The translations under genes were made by a program, and so were the position numbers. The notes under the pieces are model-generated. The model was not told the DNA's origin. It ran no database searches and worked only from the letters and a program-made list of their open reading frames with translations. From Aeromicrobium sp. Leaf245 (lineage in GTDB: Bacteria; Actinomycetota; Actinomycetes; Propionibacteriales; Nocardioidaceae): a stretch of 64,000 nt of DNA. Positions 10,175 through 18,491 of the stretch are shown one piece after another. Every line of letters begins with the position of its first letter. Position 1 is the first letter of the stretch. The stretch is taken from positions 992,001 through 1,056,000 of the forward strand of contig NZ_OW824151.1 of NCBI RefSeq assembly GCF_942548115.1, given 5' to 3'.

Positions 10175-11639
10175 GACCGACCGCCTTCCTGAGCCGGGCG
10201 ACGAAGCGCCGCCACCGGGTGTTCTCCAACGACTCGACACGGCGCGCCAGCGCGGCGACCGCGTCGGCGTTGGCGGCGTCGCGGGCCTTCGCGTCGTCGG
10301 CCAGGCGCGCGTGGCGGCTGCCCGCCCCGCGCCACGCGGGGTGCGGGAAGGGCGGCTCGTACCGCTGCGGGTGCCGTGTGATGTCGAGGACCATCCCCTC
10401 GCGCAGCCACTGCAGGCGTGCGGCCACCTGGTCGAGCCCCGGCGCGGCGAGCGTGTGCACCGCCGGCGGCAGGTCCACCGCGGCGAGGCGTTCGTCGAAG
10501 GACTGCGCGCTGGTGCCGGGCGACCACCGGTGGGTGAGGCCGTTGCGCTCCAGGAAGGCGGTGTACCGGGCGAAGCCGGCCGGCAGCTCGGCGTGGAAGG
10601 CGTCGAGGTCGGCCGCGGCGTGCAGCTCGTCGGCGTGCAGCCCGGCGGTGGCCTCGTCGAACGCCGACACCACGCGGTGCGGCATGCGGTGGTACTCGGC
10701 CAGCTCGAGGGTCCGCGAGTCGTGGGCCAGCAGCACGGCCGGCGTGCCGCCGAGCAGCCCCGCGACGTTGCCGTGGAAGCGCGTGCCGTACACGAAGTCG
10801 ACCTGGGCGAGGTCGCGGTACCAGGTCCAGGTGTCGAGGTACAGCCGCAGCCGGTCCTGCTGGTAGAGCGGGTGGTGCAGGTGGACGGGCACGGCGGGGT
10901 CGTCGACGTGCGGGTGCGGGACGCCCCAGAGCATGGCCCGCAGGTCGTGCGCGTCCTGGCCGACGGCTACGAGGTTCGGGTGCCGCTCGCCCTGCCGGGT
11001 GACGAAGTCGCCGATGCCCGGTACCTCGGGCGTGAAGTTGAGGGCCAGGGCCGCGTCGTCGCCGATGGCGGTCACGCGCCGCTCGACGCGGTGGTCCGGC
11101 CCCCAGAGGAACAGCGAGGGGCAGCCGATGACGTCGACCACGTCGTCGCCGAACCCGAGGAGTGCCAGGTGGCGTCGGGTGAAGTCGCCGCGCACGCCGA
11201 TGGAGGCGGAGCGCTCGAGCACGGCGGAGACGAAGCGTCGCACGGGGTCGGCGATCTCGCCCAGGGACTCCGGGCCCTCGCCGTGCGGTGCCTGCGAGCC
11301 GATGCCGACCACGGTGACGGGGATGGTGAGCTGCTCGACGAGCTCGGTGAGCGCCGTCAGGTGACGCACGAACTGCGGTCGGAACGCGTTGGCCATCGGC
11401 ACCACCAGGTGGTCGAACTCGGCGTTGATCCGCTCGGCGTCGCCGGGCTCGGGGGAGCGCCGCTCCGAGAGCGTGCTCGAGCTGACCAGCTCGGTGCCGT
11501 CGACGGCCAGGGACCGCCACACCGAGTGCTGGAAGAGGTAGTTGCCGGAGTTGGAGTTGAAGACGTCCTGCGTGAGGGTCGTCTCCGCGCCCACCGGGGT
11601 GAACGGGTCCTTGCCGGAGCGGACCAGCAGACGAGGCAT
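10167..11639 (-). CDS. Polysaccharide pyruvyl transferase family protein
   Basis: Members add pyruvate ketals to sugars of exopolysaccharides or cell-wall polymers, or act in related CsaB-type reactions. The 490-aa protein shows the family pattern: an N-terminal SNSGNYLFQHSVWRSL segment, the central VVGIGSQAPHG strand, and the C-terminal FVYGTRFHGNVAGLLGG signature with substrate-binding His. The start ATG 11639 lies 6 nt downstream of a CAGACT -10-like box, so the mRNA may be leaderless. Downstream it overlaps the DUF885 gene; a divergent GT2 gene nearby suggests envelope glycan work. The acceptor is unknown. Confidence 0.8.
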   Translation of the reverse strand: MPRLLVRSGKDPFTPVGAETTLTQDVFNSNSGNYLFQHSVWRSLAVDGTELVSSSTLSERRSPEPGDAERINAEFDHLVVPMANAFRPQFVRHLTALTELVEQLTIPVTVVGIGSQAPHGEGPESLGEIADPVRRFVSAVLERSASIGVRGDFTRRHLALLGFGDDVVDVIGCPSLFLWGPDHRVERRVTAIGDDAALALNFTPEVPGIGDFVTRQGERHPNLVAVGQDAHDLRAMLWGVPHPHVDDPAVPVHLHHPLYQQDRLRLYLDTWTWYRDLAQVDFVYGTRFHGNVAGLLGGTPAVLLAHDSRTLELAEYHRMPHRVVSAFDEATAGLHADELHAAADLDAFHAELPAGFARYTAFLERNGLTHRWSPGTSAQSFDERLAAVDLPPAVHTLAAPGLDQVAARLQWLREGMVLDITRHPQRYEPPFPHPAWRGAGSRHARLADDAKARDAANADAVAALARRVESLENTRWRRFVARLRKAVGRG

Positions 11640-11702
11640 GGCGCCAGTCTGTCAGAGGCCGTGCTCACGACGGCGGGGTCGCGCCGCCGTGCCCGAGGAG
11701 GG

Positions 11703-12998
11703 TCAGAGGATGAAGCGGAACAGCGGGCTGTCGCTCTCGATCCGTTCGATGCGCGGCGGTGCGGCCTCCATGCGTTCGAGCAGGGCCGGCAGGTCGTCGG
11801 CGCGGGCCAGCTCGATGCCCACGAGGGCGGGGCCGGTCTCGCGGTTGCTGTGCTTGACGTACTCGAACAGGGCGATGTCGTCGTCGGGGCCGAGCACCTC
11901 GTCGAGGAAGCGTCGCAGCGCACCCGGCTCCTGCGCGAACTCGACGAGGAAGTAGTGCTTGCGGCCCTCGTGCACGAGCGAGCGCTCCACGACGTCGGCG
12001 TAGCGGCTGACGTCGTTGTTGCCGCCGGACAGGATGCACAGCACGCGCGAGCCGGGCGCCACCGTCAGCAGGGAGCCCAGGACCGACGTCGCGAGGGCGC
12101 CTGCGGGCTCGGCGATGATGCCGTCGCTCTGGTACAGCGCGAGCATCTCGCTGCACACCTGGCCCTCCGGGACGCCGAGCATCTGCACGGACGGGGAGCC
12201 GTCGCCGCGCACGGTGTCGAGGGTGTGCCGACCGGCGCGTCGCACCGCGGCGCCGTCGACGAAGGTCTCGATCTCGGGCAGCGTCACCGGCTCGCCGGCT
12301 GCGAGCGCCGCCGCCATGGACGTCGCCCCGGCCGGCTCCACGCCCACGACCCGGACCCCGGGATGGCGCTCTCGGAGCCAGGCCATGCTGCCGGCGAGCA
12401 GGCCGCCTCCGCCGACGGGCACCACGAGCACGTCGGGGACGGGCTCGCCGAGCCGCTGCAGCTGGTCGAACGCCTCCTGCACGACCGTGCCCTGGCCGGC
12501 GATCGTGCGCGGGTCGTCGAAGGCCGGCACCAGGGTGGCGCCGTCGAGCGCCTCGCGGGTGGCTGCCGCCGACACGTCGTCGTAGGTCTCGCCGTCGAGG
12601 ATCATCTCGATGGCGTCGCCGCCGATGCTCGCGATCCGGTCGCGCTTCTGGTGGGGCGTCGTGCGTGGCAGGTGCACGCGGCCGCGCACACCGAGCGCGG
12701 CGCACGCGAACGCCACGCCCTGGGCGTGGTTCCCTGCGCTCGCGGTGACCACGCCGGCAGCCCGTGCGGCGTCGTCGAGCTGCGCGATGAGGTTGTACGC
12801 GCCCCGCGCCTTGTAGGAGCGCACGACCTGCAGGTCCTCCCGCTTAAGCCAGACGTCGGCACCCGTGACCTCGCTCAGCCGGGCGCTGCGCTCGACCGGG
12901 GTGGCGGTCACCACGCCGGCCAGCCGCTCCGCGGCCGCCTCGACGTCGTCGGCCGTGACCAGGAGGCCGTGGGCCTCGGCCTGTGCGTCGGTGCTCAT
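11703..12998 (-). CDS. ilvA: Threonine ammonia-lyase (threonine dehydratase)
   Basis: PLP enzyme converting L-threonine to 2-oxobutanoate, the first committed step to isoleucine. The SYKARGAYN motif carries the PLP lysine; TASAGNHAQGVAFA and the glycine-rich VPVGGGGLLAG phosphate-binding loop follow. The C-terminal 80 residues form an ACT-like regulatory domain (HYFLVEFAQEPGALRRF), giving the 431-aa short biosynthetic form found in Corynebacterium and Bacillus, probably isoleucine-inhibited. A TAGACA box six nt before ATG 12998 suggests a leaderless transcript, divergent from the glycosyltransferase gene. Confidence 0.93.
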   Translation of the reverse strand: MSTDAQAEAHGLLVTADDVEAAAERLAGVVTATPVERSARLSEVTGADVWLKREDLQVVRSYKARGAYNLIAQLDDAARAAGVVTASAGNHAQGVAFACAALGVRGRVHLPRTTPHQKRDRIASIGGDAIEMILDGETYDDVSAAATREALDGATLVPAFDDPRTIAGQGTVVQEAFDQLQRLGEPVPDVLVVPVGGGGLLAGSMAWLRERHPGVRVVGVEPAGATSMAAALAAGEPVTLPEIETFVDGAAVRRAGRHTLDTVRGDGSPSVQMLGVPEGQVCSEMLALYQSDGIIAEPAGALATSVLGSLLTVAPGSRVLCILSGGNNDVSRYADVVERSLVHEGRKHYFLVEFAQEPGALRRFLDEVLGPDDDIALFEYVKHSNRETGPALVGIELARADDLPALLERMEAAPPRIERIESDSPLFRFIL

Positions 12999-13004
12999 GG
13001 TGCT

Positions 13005-13024
13005 TGTCTACCCGACGTTATGCT
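13005..13024. promoter_or_regulatory. Divergent leaderless -10 boxes for ilvA and the GT2 gene
   Basis: On the minus strand TAGACA (13010-13005) ends six nt before the ilvA ATG. On the plus strand TATGCT (13019-13024) ends six nt before the GTG at 13031. Both fit an actinobacterial -10 (TANNNT or near) with transcription starting at or next to the start codon. The two boxes are 8 bp apart, so the two polymerases would compete for the same site. No clear -35 boxes are seen. Confidence 0.45.
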
Positions 13025-13030
13025 CGCGGC

Positions 13031-14536
13031 GTGCCCCGCCTGCCCGTCCGTCGCCTCGTCCGCGGTGCCGTCGGCCGGGCCACCCGTCGGGTTCGCGACC
13101 TGCGCGGGCCGACGCTCAGCGTCGTGATGCCCGTGTACCAGGGCGAGGAGCACCTGGCGGCGGCCCTGGAGTCGGTGCTCGGGCAGCGCTACCGCCATCT
13201 CGAGGTCGTGGTCGTCGACGACGGCTCGACGGACGGCAGCCGGGCCATCGCCGAGGAGGTCGCGGCGCGCGACTCCCGCGTGGTCGTGCTCTCGCAGCCG
13301 AACGCGGGCCAGAGCGCGGCCCGCAACCGTGGTGTCGAGGTGGCCACCGGCACCTACCTCACGTTCGTCGACGCCGACGACGTCGTGACCCGTGAGGGCC
13401 TCGACGCGGCCGTGCGCGGGCTGGAGCGCAGCGGCTCCGACCTCGCCGTGCTGCCGTACCAGCGACTCGAGGGCGGGACCGTGGTGCGGCCCGCGCCGTG
13501 GATCCGGGCGCTGCACGCGCGGCCGGTGGAGGGCACCACGGTGTCGGAACGGCCCGACGTGCTCGTCCACGCCATCGCCTGCGCCAAGGTGTTCCGGCGC
13601 ACCTTCTGGGACGCGGCCGGGCTGGCGTTCCCTCCCGGGGTCATCTACGAGGACCAGATCCTCACGGCCCAGGCGTTCCGCGAGGCCGCAGGCATCGACG
13701 TGACCTCCACGATGGCCTACTCCTGGCGGCGGCAGACGGCCTCCACCTCGCAGGGGCAGGTGACCGTCGAGAACGTGACGGCCCGCATGGACGCCGCCGA
13801 CGAGTCACTCCGCCTGCTCGAGCCGCTGCCCGCCGTCCGCGAGGAGCGGGCGCTGCAGCTGCTCAAGCACAACGTCCCCAACTCCACGCTCAAGCTCGAG
13901 CGGGCCGACGACGCCTACCTCGAGGTCCTCGTGCAGCGGATCCCTCGGCTCGTGGCGGCGGTGGCCCCCGACCGCTACGCCCGCGAGGTGCCGGCCCAGC
14001 ACCGCGTCATGAACGCCCTCCTGGACCAGGCCCGCGCCACCGGGGACCTCGCCGCGGTCTGGCGGTTCGTGCGCGCGGAGGGCCTGCAGTCACAGCTGTT
14101 CGACCTGGTGCCCACGTCCGACGGCCCGGCGATCGACCTGCCGGGGCGCCTCGACGACGATCTCGACCCCGTGACCTACCTGGCCACCGCCGAGCAGGTG
14201 CGGCTTCGCACGACCGTGCGCGAGGTCCTGGCCGGAGCCGACGAGCTCGTGGTCGACGTGCGGGCCTGGTTCCCCCACGCCGACGTGGCCGCCGCGTCGC
14301 TCACGGCACGCATGCTCACGGGCCGCGACACGGCAGCCGGCGAGGTCGAGCGGACCGACGACGCCGCCGCCTTCACGTCGCGGGCGGGCACCGTCCGCAG
14401 CTACCCGGGCTCGGGCTGGCGGCTGCGGTTCCCGGCCCCCGCCACCCGGCGCTGCGAGCTGGTGCTGACGCTGACCGTCGACGGGCCCGAGGGCCTGCAC
14501 CTCGAGGGCCTGCGGAGCCACCGGCTCACGCTGTGA
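13031..14536 (+). CDS. Family 2 glycosyltransferase with C-terminal extension
   Basis: The 501-aa protein has a GT-A core in residues about 27-250: LSVVMPVYQGEEHLAAAL, VVVVDDGSTDGS (nucleotide-sugar Asp pair), NAGQSAARNRG, and the metal motif FVDADD. The WDAAGLAFPPGVIYEDQ segment resembles the acceptor region of TagF/CapG-like or WcaA-like transferases. The C-terminal 200 residues are an uncharacterised beta-rich extension without recognised motif. A basic N-terminus (RLPVRRLVRGAVGRATRR) could bind membrane. Likely role: envelope polysaccharide or teichoic-type polymer synthesis; the sugar donor cannot be told from the sequence. Confidence 0.85.
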   Translation: MPRLPVRRLVRGAVGRATRRVRDLRGPTLSVVMPVYQGEEHLAAALESVLGQRYRHLEVVVVDDGSTDGSRAIAEEVAARDSRVVVLSQPNAGQSAARNRGVEVATGTYLTFVDADDVVTREGLDAAVRGLERSGSDLAVLPYQRLEGGTVVRPAPWIRALHARPVEGTTVSERPDVLVHAIACAKVFRRTFWDAAGLAFPPGVIYEDQILTAQAFREAAGIDVTSTMAYSWRRQTASTSQGQVTVENVTARMDAADESLRLLEPLPAVREERALQLLKHNVPNSTLKLERADDAYLEVLVQRIPRLVAAVAPDRYAREVPAQHRVMNALLDQARATGDLAAVWRFVRAEGLQSQLFDLVPTSDGPAIDLPGRLDDDLDPVTYLATAEQVRLRTTVREVLAGADELVVDVRAWFPHADVAAASLTARMLTGRDTAAGEVERTDDAAAFTSRAGTVRSYPGSGWRLRFPAPATRRCELVLTLTVDGPEGLHLEGLRSHRLTL

Positions 14537-14641
14537 CCCTCGCCACCTCCGTGCCACTGTGCGCCGCCGGAGGACGGTCGTAGACTGAGGGTGTCAGCAG
14601 TCTGGTACCCGTTCGCGGGACTGGAACGAGAGGCACTCCCC

Positions 14642-15652
14642 ATGACGCATCCACGTCAGCACGACCCTGCGCGTGAGCGCTCGATCGACGGCACCGCGCG
14701 TGAGCGCACCACGGACGATGCTGCGCGCGAGCGCACCACCTACGGCGTCGTCGGCGCCGGCCGGGTCGGCTCCGTCCTGGCCGCCCGACTGCGCGCCGCC
14801 GGCCGCGACGTCGTGGGCATCAGCGCCCGCTCCGACGCCTCCGCCCTGCGCGCCCGCACTCTCGTGCCCGACGTGCCGGTGCTGTCGCCGGCCGAGGTCG
14901 CCGCGCGCAGCGACGTGCTGGTGCTCGCCGTCCCCGACGACGCCCTCGTGGCCGTGTCCGAGGAGCTCTCGACGGTGCTGCGTCCCGGCCAGGTGGTCGT
15001 GCACACGAGCGGGCGGCACGGCCTGGACGCCCTCCGGTCCGCGGCGCGCGTCGGCGCGCGCCCGGTGGCCCTGCACCCGGCCATGACGTTCACCGGCTCG
15101 TCGGTCGACCTGGGTCGCTCGTGCGCCATGGGCCTCACGGCCGGCGACGCCGAGCGCGAGGTCGCCGAGGACCTCGCCGTCACGCTCGGCGGCACCCCGG
15201 TGTGGATCGACGACGCCGACCGGGTCCGCTACCACGCGGCGCTCAGCCACGGCGCCAACCACCTCGTCACGCTCGTCGCCCAGGCCCGCGAGCTGCTCCA
15301 CGGCATCGGTGCCGGGGCCGAGGCCTCGCAGATCCTGCGCCCGCTGCTCGAGGCGGCCCTCGAGAACGCCCTCGACCTCGGCGACGCCGCGCTGACCGGC
15401 CCCATCGCCCGCGGCGACGTCACCACCGTGCGGGCCCACGTCGACGCTCTCGCCACCGAGCCCGCCTCCACCCGCGACGCCTACGTCGCCATGGCCCACG
15501 CCACCACCGAGCGCGCCGCGGCCGACGGTCGGCTCGACGCCGCCACCGCGGCGGTCGTGGAGTCCGCCCTCGACGAGTCGGTGCTTCGCGGGTCGGGGCT
15601 CCACGGGTCGGGATCGGCCGACGAGCGGCAGCACGCGCACGGACGGGCCTGA
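14642..15652 (+). CDS. Rossmann-like / DUF2520 oxidoreductase upstream of panC
   Basis: NAD(P)-binding protein of 336 aa with GVVGAGRVGSVLAARLRAAG near residue 35 and a C-terminal DUF2520 helical domain (HALSHGANHLVTL-like). ATG 14642 has GAGAGG eight nt upstream; a TAGACT -10 lies at 14581-14586. The first 35 residues are a disordered tract with three ARER repeats. The family looks like ketopantoate reductase/6PGDH folds and sits directly upstream of panC-panD-coaX, as in mycobacteria (Rv3603c). A role as ketopantoate reductase is plausible but unproven. One base separates its stop from the panC ATG. Confidence 0.85.
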   Translation: MTHPRQHDPARERSIDGTARERTTDDAARERTTYGVVGAGRVGSVLAARLRAAGRDVVGISARSDASALRARTLVPDVPVLSPAEVAARSDVLVLAVPDDALVAVSEELSTVLRPGQVVVHTSGRHGLDALRSAARVGARPVALHPAMTFTGSSVDLGRSCAMGLTAGDAEREVAEDLAVTLGGTPVWIDDADRVRYHAALSHGANHLVTLVAQARELLHGIGAGAEASQILRPLLEAALENALDLGDAALTGPIARGDVTTVRAHVDALATEPASTRDAYVAMAHATTERAAADGRLDAATAAVVESALDESVLRGSGLHGSGSADERQHAHGRA

Positions 15653-15653
15653 C

Positions 15654-16502
15654 ATGACCCCCGTCGTCGCCCGTACCCGGGCCGAGCTGCGTGCGGCCCT
15701 CGCGGGGGCCGACCGCACGGCGTTCGTGCCCACCATGGGTGCGCTGCACGACGGCCACGCGCGCCTCATGCGGCACGCACGCCCGCTCGGCGACACGCTC
15801 GTGGTCTCGATCTTCGTCAACCCCACCCAGTTCGGGCCGGGCGAGGACCTCGACGCCTACCCGCGCACCTTCGACGCCGACCTGGTCGTCTGCGAGCGCG
15901 AGGGCGTCGACGTCGTGTTCGCGCCCGACGTCGACGAGATGTACCCCGGCGGCCTGGACGGGGCCGTGACCGTCGACCCGGGCCCGCTCGGGCAGGTGCT
16001 CGAGGGCGCCGCCCGCCCCACGCACTTCCGCGGCGTGCTCACCGTGGTCGCGAAGCTGTTCGCCCTCGTGCGCCCCGACGTCGCCGTCTTCGGCGAGAAG
16101 GACTTCCAGCAGCTGGCGCTGATCCGCCGCATGGTGCGCGACCTGGCGCTCGACGTCGAGGTCGTGGGCCACCCGATCGTCCGCGAGGCCGACGGCCTGG
16201 CGCTCAGCTCGCGCAACACCTACCTGACGCCGATCCAGCACGAGCAGGCGCTCGCCCTCTCCGTCGCGCTGCGAGCCGCCGCCGACGAGGGCGTCGTCGG
16301 ACGCGACGCCGTGCTGAAGGCCGCGCGCGAGGTGCTCGACGCCGCCGACGGCGTCGAGGTGGACTACCTGGTCGTGACCGACCTGTTGCTCGGCGACGTC
16401 GACGACTCCTACGAGGGGGAGGCGCGGATCCTGGTGGCAGCCAGGGTCGGCACCACGCGCCTGCTCGACAACTCACCCGTGGTGCTCCGGAAGGGACCCT
16501 GA
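15654..16502 (+). CDS. panC: Pantothenate synthetase
   Basis: Ligates pantoate and beta-alanine with ATP through a pantoyl-adenylate intermediate. Motifs are [16 protein letters not shown] (HxGH nucleotidyl-transferase signature), [24 protein letters not shown] and the [15 protein letters not shown]-like loop with SSRN. At 282 aa it is standard length. The start lies one base after the DUF2520 stop and panD begins two bases after its own stop, so panC-panD-coaX form one tight operon for pantothenate and CoA. Confidence 0.95.
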   Translation: MTPVVARTRAELRAALAGADRTAFVPTMGALHDGHARLMRHARPLGDTLVVSIFVNPTQFGPGEDLDAYPRTFDADLVVCEREGVDVVFAPDVDEMYPGGLDGAVTVDPGPLGQVLEGAARPTHFRGVLTVVAKLFALVRPDVAVFGEKDFQQLALIRRMVRDLALDVEVVGHPIVREADGLALSSRNTYLTPIQHEQALALSVALRAAADEGVVGRDAVLKAAREVLDAADGVEVDYLVVTDLLLGDVDDSYEGEARILVAARVGTTRLLDNSPVVLRKGP

Positions 16503-16504
16503 CC

Positions 16505-16975
16505 ATGCTCCGCACGATGATGACCTCGAAGATCCACCGCGCCACTGTCACGCAGGCCGACCTGCACTACGTCGGCTCCGTGACGGTCGACGCCGACCTG
16601 CTCGACGCGGCGAACCTGCTGCCGGGCGAGCTCGTGCACATCGTCGACATCGACAACGGCGCCCGCATCCAGACCTACACGATCGCCGGCGAGCGCGGCT
16701 CGGGCGTCATCGGCATCAACGGTGCCGCCGCTCGCCTCGTGCATCCCGGCGACCTGGTGATCCTCATCGGCTACGGCCAGATGGACGACGCCGAGGCACG
16801 CGAGCACCAGCCGAGCGTCGTGTTCGTGGACTCCGAGAACCGCATCATCGGCACCGGGTCCGACCCGGCCGAGGCCCTGCCCGGGTCGGGGCTGACCCGC
16901 GGCGACGTCGTGGAGAACCCGCTCGTGGCGGCCGGCGGGGGTGCCGGGCCGGGGGCGGCGACGGTGGCGCCGTGA
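16505..16975 (+). CDS. panD: Aspartate 1-decarboxylase (pyruvoyl enzyme)
   Basis: Makes beta-alanine from L-aspartate for PanC. The self-cleavage site YVGSV gives the pyruvoyl group from Ser25, and the downstream [15 protein letters not shown] segment is intact. At 156 aa it is longer than the typical 126-139 aa because of a low-complexity Gly/Ala/Pro C-terminal tail after residue about 120. ATG 16505 is in phase with an AGGGA site in the end of panC. The stop overlaps the coaX GTG. Confidence 0.94.
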   Translation: MLRTMMTSKIHRATVTQADLHYVGSVTVDADLLDAANLLPGELVHIVDIDNGARIQTYTIAGERGSGVIGINGAAARLVHPGDLVILIGYGQMDDAEAREHQPSVVFVDSENRIIGTGSDPAEALPGSGLTRGDVVENPLVAAGGGAGPGAATVAP

Positions 16976-17748
16976 CCCTCCTGACGCTCGACGTCGGCAA
17001 CAGCCAGTCGGTCATCGGCGCGTTCGAGGGCGAGAAGCTCGTCGAGCACTGGACCGTCTCGTCGCAGACGCAGCGCACGGCCGACGAGTGGCACCTGCTC
17101 GCCCACGGCTTCGTGCGCGCAGCGGGTCTGGCCGACGTCCAGGCGGTGGCCATGTGCTGCACCGTGCCGTCGATCCAGGTCGAGCTGAAGGCGATGCTGG
17201 AGCGGTACTACGGCGGACTCCCGGTCTCGATCGTCGGGCCGGGCGTGAAGACCGGCATCCCGATCCACACCGACAACCCGCGCGAGGTGGGTGCCGACCG
17301 CATCGTCAACGCGCTCGCCGCGGCCGAGGTGTACGGCGGGCCGGCGATCGTGGTCGACATGAACGGCACGGCCACGATCTTCGACGTGGTCGACGACCGG
17401 AACCGGTACCTGGGCGGGGCGATCGCGCCGGCCGTCGAGCTGTCGCTCGAGGCGCTGGCTCGTCGCGGCGCCCAGCTGCGGGCGGTCGAGCTGGCCGTCC
17501 CCCGCGACGTCATCGGCAAGAACACCGTCGAGGCCGTGCAGTCGGGCGCGGTCTACGGGTTCGCGGGCCTGGTCGACGGGATGGTCGACCGGATCATCGA
17601 GTCGTTGGAGGCCGACCCCGACGACGTGGCGGTCATCGCGACCGGCGCCTACGCCGACGTGGTGCTCGACCACTGCACGACGATCACGTCACGCGACCCG
17701 TGGCTGACCCTCACCGGTCTGCGTCTGGTGCACGAGAAGAATTACTGA
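16972..17748 (+). CDS. coaX: Type III pantothenate kinase
   Basis: Phosphorylates pantothenate, the first step of CoA synthesis. The ASKHA-fold protein of 258 aa has [17 protein letters not shown] (phosphate-1), [11 protein letters not shown], and the C-terminal [12 protein letters not shown] segment. The second phosphate loop reads [12 protein letters not shown], whereas homologues usually have VDFGTxT; there is an extra residue and an altered DxG spacing. The reading frame is intact, so this is not a frameshift, but activity may differ. GTG 16972 overlaps panD; the 3' end overlaps the convergent ankyrin gene by 38 nt. Confidence 0.9.
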   Translation: MTLLTLDVGNSQSVIGAFEGEKLVEHWTVSSQTQRTADEWHLLAHGFVRAAGLADVQAVAMCCTVPSIQVELKAMLERYYGGLPVSIVGPGVKTGIPIHTDNPREVGADRIVNALAAAEVYGGPAIVVDMNGTATIFDVVDDRNRYLGGAIAPAVELSLEALARRGAQLRAVELAVPRDVIGKNTVEAVQSGAVYGFAGLVDGMVDRIIESLEADPDDVAVIATGAYADVVLDHCTTITSRDPWLTLTGLRLVHEKNY

Positions 17749-18121
17749 GCCACGCGGGCCACCACGCCGCCCGTCGGTCGCCCCGCCCACGAGGAGCGGG
17801 CCCTGCCGGAGGTGCACCCGCTGCCGGGCGTGCGCCGAGCTCGACGAGGTGGGCCTCGAGCGCGGTCAGGCCCGCAGCCCGGGCCGCCGCGACCGGTGTG
17901 GTCTCGTCCAGCTCGGAGACCAGCGTCGGGTCGGCTCCGTGGCCGAGCAGCTCTCGAGCCACCGCATCCTGACCGGCCAGGATGCTGGTCACCAGCGCGG
18001 TCGACTGCAGCTCGGGGTGCACGTAGTCGGGGTCGACGCCCCGCTCCAGGTGGAAGCGGACCAGCTCGACGTCGCCGCGCACGGCGGCGGCGAACATGTC
18101 CTTGAAGTCCCCGCCCGACAT
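17711..18121 (-). CDS. Ankyrin-repeat protein
   Basis: A small soluble protein of 136 aa. ATG 18121 has AAGGGAG a few nt upstream. Two to three ankyrin-like repeats are visible: FAAAVRGDVELVRFHLERGVDP, ALVTSILAGQDAVARELLGHGADP and TPVAAARAAGLTALEAHLVELGA. It presumably mediates a protein contact; partner unknown. The C-terminal 30 residues are low complexity and run antisense into the end of coaX. The frame stays open upstream of the start but is repeat DNA there, so it is not included. Confidence 0.75.
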   Translation of the reverse strand: MSGGDFKDMFAAAVRGDVELVRFHLERGVDPDYVHPELQSTALVTSILAGQDAVARELLGHGADPTLVSELDETTPVAAARAAGLTALEAHLVELGARPAAGAPPAGPAPRGRGDRRAAWWPAWLSNSSRAPDADR

Positions 18122-18170
18122 GGGCACTCCCTTCGTCGCCGCGAGTCTAGGGCCGGCCGGGCCGGCACTC

Positions 18171-18416
18171 GGTGGTCGAGTGCCTCCACGAGCGCCAGCG
18201 AGGGGAGGTGTATCGAGACCACTCCTGGGCGGTCCAGCGGTAGCCGCCCTGCGTGTCGAGACCGTCGGTGAGTGGTCTCGATACGGACGGGCCTCGCACG
18301 CTCGCCCGTCCTGCTCGACCAGCGACGTCGGCCTCGGTGGTCGAGCGCGGCTCACGCCCGGTGGTCGAGTAGCGGTTCCGGCGACGGAGGAGCTCGGAAC
18401 CGCGTATCGAGACCAC
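18171..18416. repeat. Cluster of GGTGGTCGAG / TATCGAGACCAC palindromic repeats
   Basis: The 370-nt gap between the ankyrin and DUF222 genes holds three hairpin units. Unit A (18171-18223) is bounded by GGTGGTCGAG and CGAGACCAC. Unit B (about 18272-18321) is inverted, TGGTCTCGATAC to CTCGACCA, with a GGACGGGC/GCCCGTCC inner stem. Unit C (18360-18416) has GCGGTTCC/GGAACCGC as inner stem. An incomplete arm lies at 18336-18345. Terminal arms are conserved while stems vary, as in BIME/REP families; similar ends are, to my knowledge, common between genes in Nocardioidaceae genomes. No gene is seen in this gap. Confidence 0.85.
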
Positions 18417-18491
18417 TCTGGGCAGCTCAGCGATGCGCGGGCAGCACGAGCACCCCCCACCAAGAGGTCGGGGTGTCGTGGGCGTGAGGGT

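Noticed and set aside
17341-17400. Frameshift or sequencing error in coaX
   Set aside because: The frame is continuous through the unusual motif and all downstream motifs are in phase; it is a one-codon difference.
18122-18463. N-terminal extension of the ankyrin protein (frame open for about 110 more codons)
   Set aside because: The extra frame is made of palindromic repeat DNA, with no conserved domain; ATG 18121 has a good ribosome-binding site.
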